From contig JADJPG010000097.1 of NCBI GenBank assembly GCA_016713365.1, positions 1-8,155 on the forward strand: a stretch of 8,155 nt of DNA. Direction: 5' to 3'. A program made the position numbers and the translations under genes. Under the pieces are notes generated by a model. That model saw only the letters and a list, made by a program, of their open reading frames with translations, made no database searches and was not told where the DNA came from. This document shows, one piece after another, positions 5,422-8,155 of this stretch (positions are counted from its first letter, which is position 1; each line of letters opens with the position of its first letter). This DNA is from Verrucomicrobiota bacterium (GTDB lineage Bacteria; Verrucomicrobiota; Verrucomicrobiia; Limisphaerales; JADJPG01).

Positions 5422-6789
5422 ATGACGCTGGAAGGCATGAGGAATGATCAAGAAGCGGGAGGCTCGAAACGGCTGATCTCTCGACGGACGGCGCGACTTC
5501 CCACACCGTTGAGGGAGTTGTGCAGAAGCCTTCTCGTAGTTTCGGTCGTACTGCTCGATATGAATGGAATCCGCGCGTTCGGAGCCACCCCAAGTGACGT
5601 GGCCTTGGATCCCTTTGATGAAGGGACAAGTAATTACTCCAAGGCGAAAGATAACAGTCCCATCGCACATTTGCAGCACCGCATCGACCGGGGCGAGGTG
5701 AAGCTTCGGCACGATGACCAATTCGGCTACCTACTTTCCCTGTTGGAGGAGCTGGGAGTTTCCACTCATTCACAGCTGCTGGTTTACTCTAAGACCTCGC
5801 TGCAACGTGAGCGCATCACACCGAAAACTCCTCGCGCACTTTACTTCAACGACGAAGTCTATCTCGGCTTCATTCCCGGCGCACCGTTTATCGAGGTTTC
5901 CGGAATGGACCCCAAACTGGGTGGCGTCTTTTATTCAATTGATCAAGGGAAGACCGGGCGGCCTAGGTTTGTGCGTACGGATCAATGTCTCGAATGTCAT
6001 ACTTCGACCAAGACCTTGGGAGTGTCCGGACCCCTTGTGCGCTCGTTTGTAACGGATGCCGACGGCGTGGTGGACATGGCCAGCGGGATATCATTGGTCA
6101 ACCACCGCACACCATTGAGCGAGCGCTGGGGCGGCTGGTACGTGACTGGAACTCATGGTGCACAAACACACCGAGGCAATCTCAGCGGCCGAGAGGCCTT
6201 CGCGCGGCACGAGAAGGAGCCGAACTATCTTGGCAACCAGATGGATCTGAAACGGTTCTTCGACGTCTCCCGCTATCCGGCTGCGGCCAGCGACATCGTC
6301 GCACTTATGACTTTGGAGCATCAGGCTCACATGCAAAACTTTCTGACGCGCCTCAACCAGGATTCCACCGCGGCACTTCGGCAATTTGGCCACCTCAACC
6401 ACATGAAGAGTGAGATCGAAGGGTTTCTGAAATACCTGCTGTTTACAGAGGAAGCGCCGTTGTCCGCACCGATCCAAGGATCGGCGGCATTTGTAAGGCA
6501 GTTCGAAGCGCTGGGCTTCAAAGACACCAAGGGACGATCATTGCGCCAGTTCGACCTGGAGAGGCGGCTTTTCAAGTATCCGTGCAGCTACCTGATCTAC
6601 TCTGATGCCTTTGACGCGCTACCCGAGCAACTCAAGGAGACGCTTTATCGACGCCTCTGGGACATTCTCACCAGCAGGGACACTGGTCCGGCATTCGCAG
6701 GAATCCCGTCAGAGACCAAGCAGGCCATCCGCGAGATTCTTACCGAGACCAAGAAGGATATCCGCTCTTACTGGAAGCAGAAGGATTGA
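5422..6789 (+). CDS. Exported mono-heme c-type cytochrome-like protein, uncharacterised family
   Basis: A 455-aa protein with a hydrophobic signal segment (about 37-46, LLVVSVVLLD) and a likely cleavage site after A-F-G-A at 55, so it is probably periplasmic. One heme-c attachment motif, CLECH at 189-193, lies mid-protein in FVRTDQCLECHTS. Other blocks I associate with this family are TPRALYFNDEVYLGFIPG (136-153), SGMDPKLGGVFYSIDQ (160-175), ERWGGWYVTGTHG (234-246), DIVALMTLEHQAHM (291-304) and RRLFKYPCSYLIYSDAFDAL (381-400). I recall homologues of similar length in Acidobacteriota, Planctomycetota and Verrucomicrobiota annotated only as hypothetical; their function is unknown. The start at ATG 5422 lacks a strong Shine-Dalgarno, and ATG 5437 is also possible. 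It diverges from the DUF2249 operon and shares FNR-like boxes with it, suggesting a role in electron transfer or sensing during nitrogen-oxide respiration. After the stop, a short hairpin (6803-6815, GTGGAGACTCCAC) lacks a T-run. Confidence 0.8.
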   Translation: MTLEGMRNDQEAGGSKRLISRRTARLPTPLRELCRSLLVVSVVLLDMNGIRAFGATPSDVALDPFDEGTSNYSKAKDNSPIAHLQHRIDRGEVKLRHDDQFGYLLSLLEELGVSTHSQLLVYSKTSLQRERITPKTPRALYFNDEVYLGFIPGAPFIEVSGMDPKLGGVFYSIDQGKTGRPRFVRTDQCLECHTSTKTLGVSGPLVRSFVTDADGVVDMASGISLVNHRTPLSERWGGWYVTGTHGAQTHRGNLSGREAFARHEKEPNYLGNQMDLKRFFDVSRYPAAASDIVALMTLEHQAHMQNFLTRLNQDSTAALRQFGHLNHMKSEIEGFLKYLLFTEEAPLSAPIQGSAAFVRQFEALGFKDTKGRSLRQFDLERRLFKYPCSYLIYSDAFDALPEQLKETLYRRLWDILTSRDTGPAFAGIPSETKQAIREILTETKKDIRSYWKQKD

Positions 6790-6808
6790 ATAGTGCCGGT
6801 CTGTGGAG

Positions 6809-6917
6809 ACTCCACAAACTCAGGGCGGATGATTTGGTTCTCCAGTCCCTGGTGTGCGGTGAAACGAGGACGACTGCCCAGTTGTTCTTGGAGCAACCGA
6901 ACCTCCTCTCGCAATAC
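6809..6917 (-). mobile_element. Internally deleted relic of the neighbouring integrase-type IS
   Basis: Bases 6809-6854 match 7122-7167 (the C-terminal coding end of the transposase at 7045-8108) at about 40 of 46 positions. Bases 6857-6917 match the N-terminal coding part from 7976 on, with the first 16 bases identical. The two pieces are joined at about 6855, so roughly 800 bp of the middle are missing. It is too short and broken to encode anything. It is either a decayed second copy or a non-autonomous derivative of the same family. Confidence 0.75.
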
Positions 6918-6953
6918 CCACAATATCAATTATTTCGGTACGCTTCAATTTTC

Positions 6954-7022
6954 GGACACTACGGGATTCACTGCACGGCGAAGGAAAAGCGGTGGCATGC
7001 CACGCGCAGTCCCGTAGTGTCC
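6954..7022. repeat. 69-nt compound palindrome with perfect 13-bp arms
   Basis: GGACACTACGGGA at 6954-6966 is the exact reverse complement of TCCCGTAGTGTCC at 7010-7022. Pairing probably continues inward as CTGC/GCAG after a four-base bulge. The interior contains a perfect 12-bp palindrome, GTGGCATGCCAC (6992-7003). It sits between the IS relic and the full copy, in non-coding DNA. It looks like a dispersed REP-type repeat or a small non-autonomous element. It has no T-run, so it is not a standard terminator. Confidence 0.75.
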
Positions 7023-7044
7023 ACAAATTCGAACGAGGACATTT

Positions 7045-8108
7045 TCATGCGGCTTCTCGGTAGTAGTAGTTCAAAAGGCCGCCGAGCCTTTTACGACGGT
7101 GAACCGATCCTTCTGCTGGGAACTCCGCGAACTCAGGCCGGATGATTTTGTTCTCGAGCCCCTGGTGGTTTCGTTCCTGATGATAATGTTCAACGAACTG
7201 AGAAACCGCTTCTCGCAAGGACGATTCGCCAAACAGGATCATGTTGTCCAAACATGATTCTTTGATCGTGCGAACGAAACGTTCGGCGTGAGCATTCAAG
7301 TTGGGCGACCGCGCCGGGAGCTTCAGAGACTCCACACCAGCGCTCCTCAAGGTCTCCCGGAACTGCTCAGTGAACAGGACGACCGATCTTGGATCAAATA
7401 CCGATAGCCGTGGAGGAATCCGTCGCCTGCGTCCGTAAGGTTGCGCGCCATCTGGTTCATCCACTGGCCTTCAGGCTCAGGGACGATCCCAGCAATTCGA
7501 ACTTCCCGCGTCGCCAAACGAATCACGAACAGGACGTGGTAACGAACCAACCCCGCGGGAGTCCACACCTCAGCGGTGAAGAAGTCGGTGGCCGCTATGA
7601 CGTCCCAATGAGTTCTTAAGAACTCCTTCCAGGTCATTCCCTTCCGGCGTCCTGGCGCTGGGTCAATGCCGGCTTCCCGAAGGATCTTGGCAATCGTCCC
7701 GCGTCCGACCTCATGTCTCAAGTTGGCCAGCGCTCCTTGAATGCGCGTGTAGCCCCACGAACGATTCTCCCGAGCCATCTTCAAGATCAATTGCTTCAGA
7801 TCGCCAGAGGTCGCCGGCCGCCCTGCTCCGCGATTCTTGGTCCCGTCGTACTTCTTGGCGATTAACCGACGATGCCAGGCAAGCAGAGTGTCTGGAGTAA
7901 CGATGCTGGCAAACTGTAGAAGTCCCTTCCGGCCCACGGACTTGCCTTTGACAGCTAACCTTCGGCGCTGGTCATCGGTGAAACGAGGACGTTTGCCCAG
8001 TTGTTCTTGGAGAACCCGTACCTCCTCCTGCAAGTATTCGATGACGGCTTGCTGCCGGCGGTTCATCCACCCGGCAAAGCAAACCAGCAGAAACGACAAC
8101 GGATTCAT
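7045..8108 (-). pseudogene. Integrase-core (rve, DDE) transposase with a one-base frameshift
   Basis: From ATG 8108 the frame gives 242 residues of a typical IS3/IS481-like transposase: a helical N terminus (RRQQAVIEYLQEEVRVLQEQ), FTDDQRRRLAVKGK, a helix-turn-helix region (SWGYTRIQGALANLRHEVGR), and the catalytic domain with D175 (AATDFF) and D241 (YLIQD). Just after D241-R-S, near 7379-7382, the frame breaks, and the -1 frame resumes with VLFTEQFRETLRSAGV, the catalytic E in NLNAHAERFVRTIKE and the usual end HYHQERNHQGLENKIIRP. Adding one base restores 354 codons, the normal size. No Shine-Dalgarno or slippery heptamer was seen, so programmed frameshifting is not supported. The terminal inverted repeats were not found; the right one may lie outside the window. 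Confidence 0.85.
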
Positions 8109-8155
8109 CGCAAAACTATCCCTCTATCGGCCGAGAACGACCAGCTTTCTTTGGG

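Noticed and set aside
1..8155. CRISPR array, tRNA, rRNA or toxin-antitoxin pair
   Set aside because: No regularly spaced direct repeats, no cloverleaf or rRNA-like sequence and no paired small ORFs were seen on either strand.

Overview
The window reads as a denitrification / nitric-oxide handling locus from a moderately GC-rich Gram-negative bacterium that has been damaged by insertion sequences. The protein styles (a NirK with an 'ATAPVGMH' copper loop, a radical SAM protein with a C-terminal cysteine cluster, a heme-c protein of a type I associate with Verrucomicrobiota, Planctomycetota and Acidobacteriota, and the integrase-type transposases) suggest Verrucomicrobiota or a neighbouring phylum. 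That placement is an inference, with no rRNA or marker gene to support it.

Left part (1-2124, minus strand): a copper nitrite reductase gene, nirK, that is broken three ways. A 1.4 kb IS481-like element (97-1509) sits in it. The element has ~51-bp inverted repeats starting TGT and an imperfect 12-bp target duplication; removing the element and one duplicate rejoins nirK exactly in frame. The 5' part of nirK also carries two opposite single-base frameshifts (near 1976 and 1825). The transposase gene is itself split near its 5' end by a 74-nt perfect-arm palindrome (1359-1432); deleting exactly that unit restores an ATG-initiated 407-aa frame.

Middle part (2125-5421): an intergenic region with an FNR/DNR-like box, then a plus-strand radical SAM gene. 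It converges on a minus-strand three-gene operon encoding a DUF2249 protein, a 12-helix heme-copper-oxidase-subunit-I-like membrane protein and a DUF59 (PaaD/SufT-like) Fe-S assembly protein. The operon genes overlap one another, and the radical SAM and DUF59 stop codons share one TTAA. Two more FNR-like boxes lie between the operon and the next gene. All three good boxes have the same form, TTGAC-N4-ATCAA, suggesting one anaerobic or NO-responsive regulator controls nirK, the operon and the cytochrome gene.

Right part (5422-8155): a plus-strand gene for an exported 455-aa protein with one CxxCH heme-c site. It is followed by an IS graveyard: a ~110-bp relic joining the two ends of an integrase-type transposase with the middle deleted, a 69-nt compound palindrome with perfect 13-bp arms, and a nearly full-length copy of the same transposase family (7045-8108, minus) with a one-base frameshift just after its second catalytic aspartate.

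Working picture: nirK would have reduced nitrite to NO in the periplasm, and the co-located membrane, DUF2249, DUF59, radical SAM and cytochrome genes look like its accessory or NO-detoxification set. NirK appears lost here, while the accessory genes remain intact.
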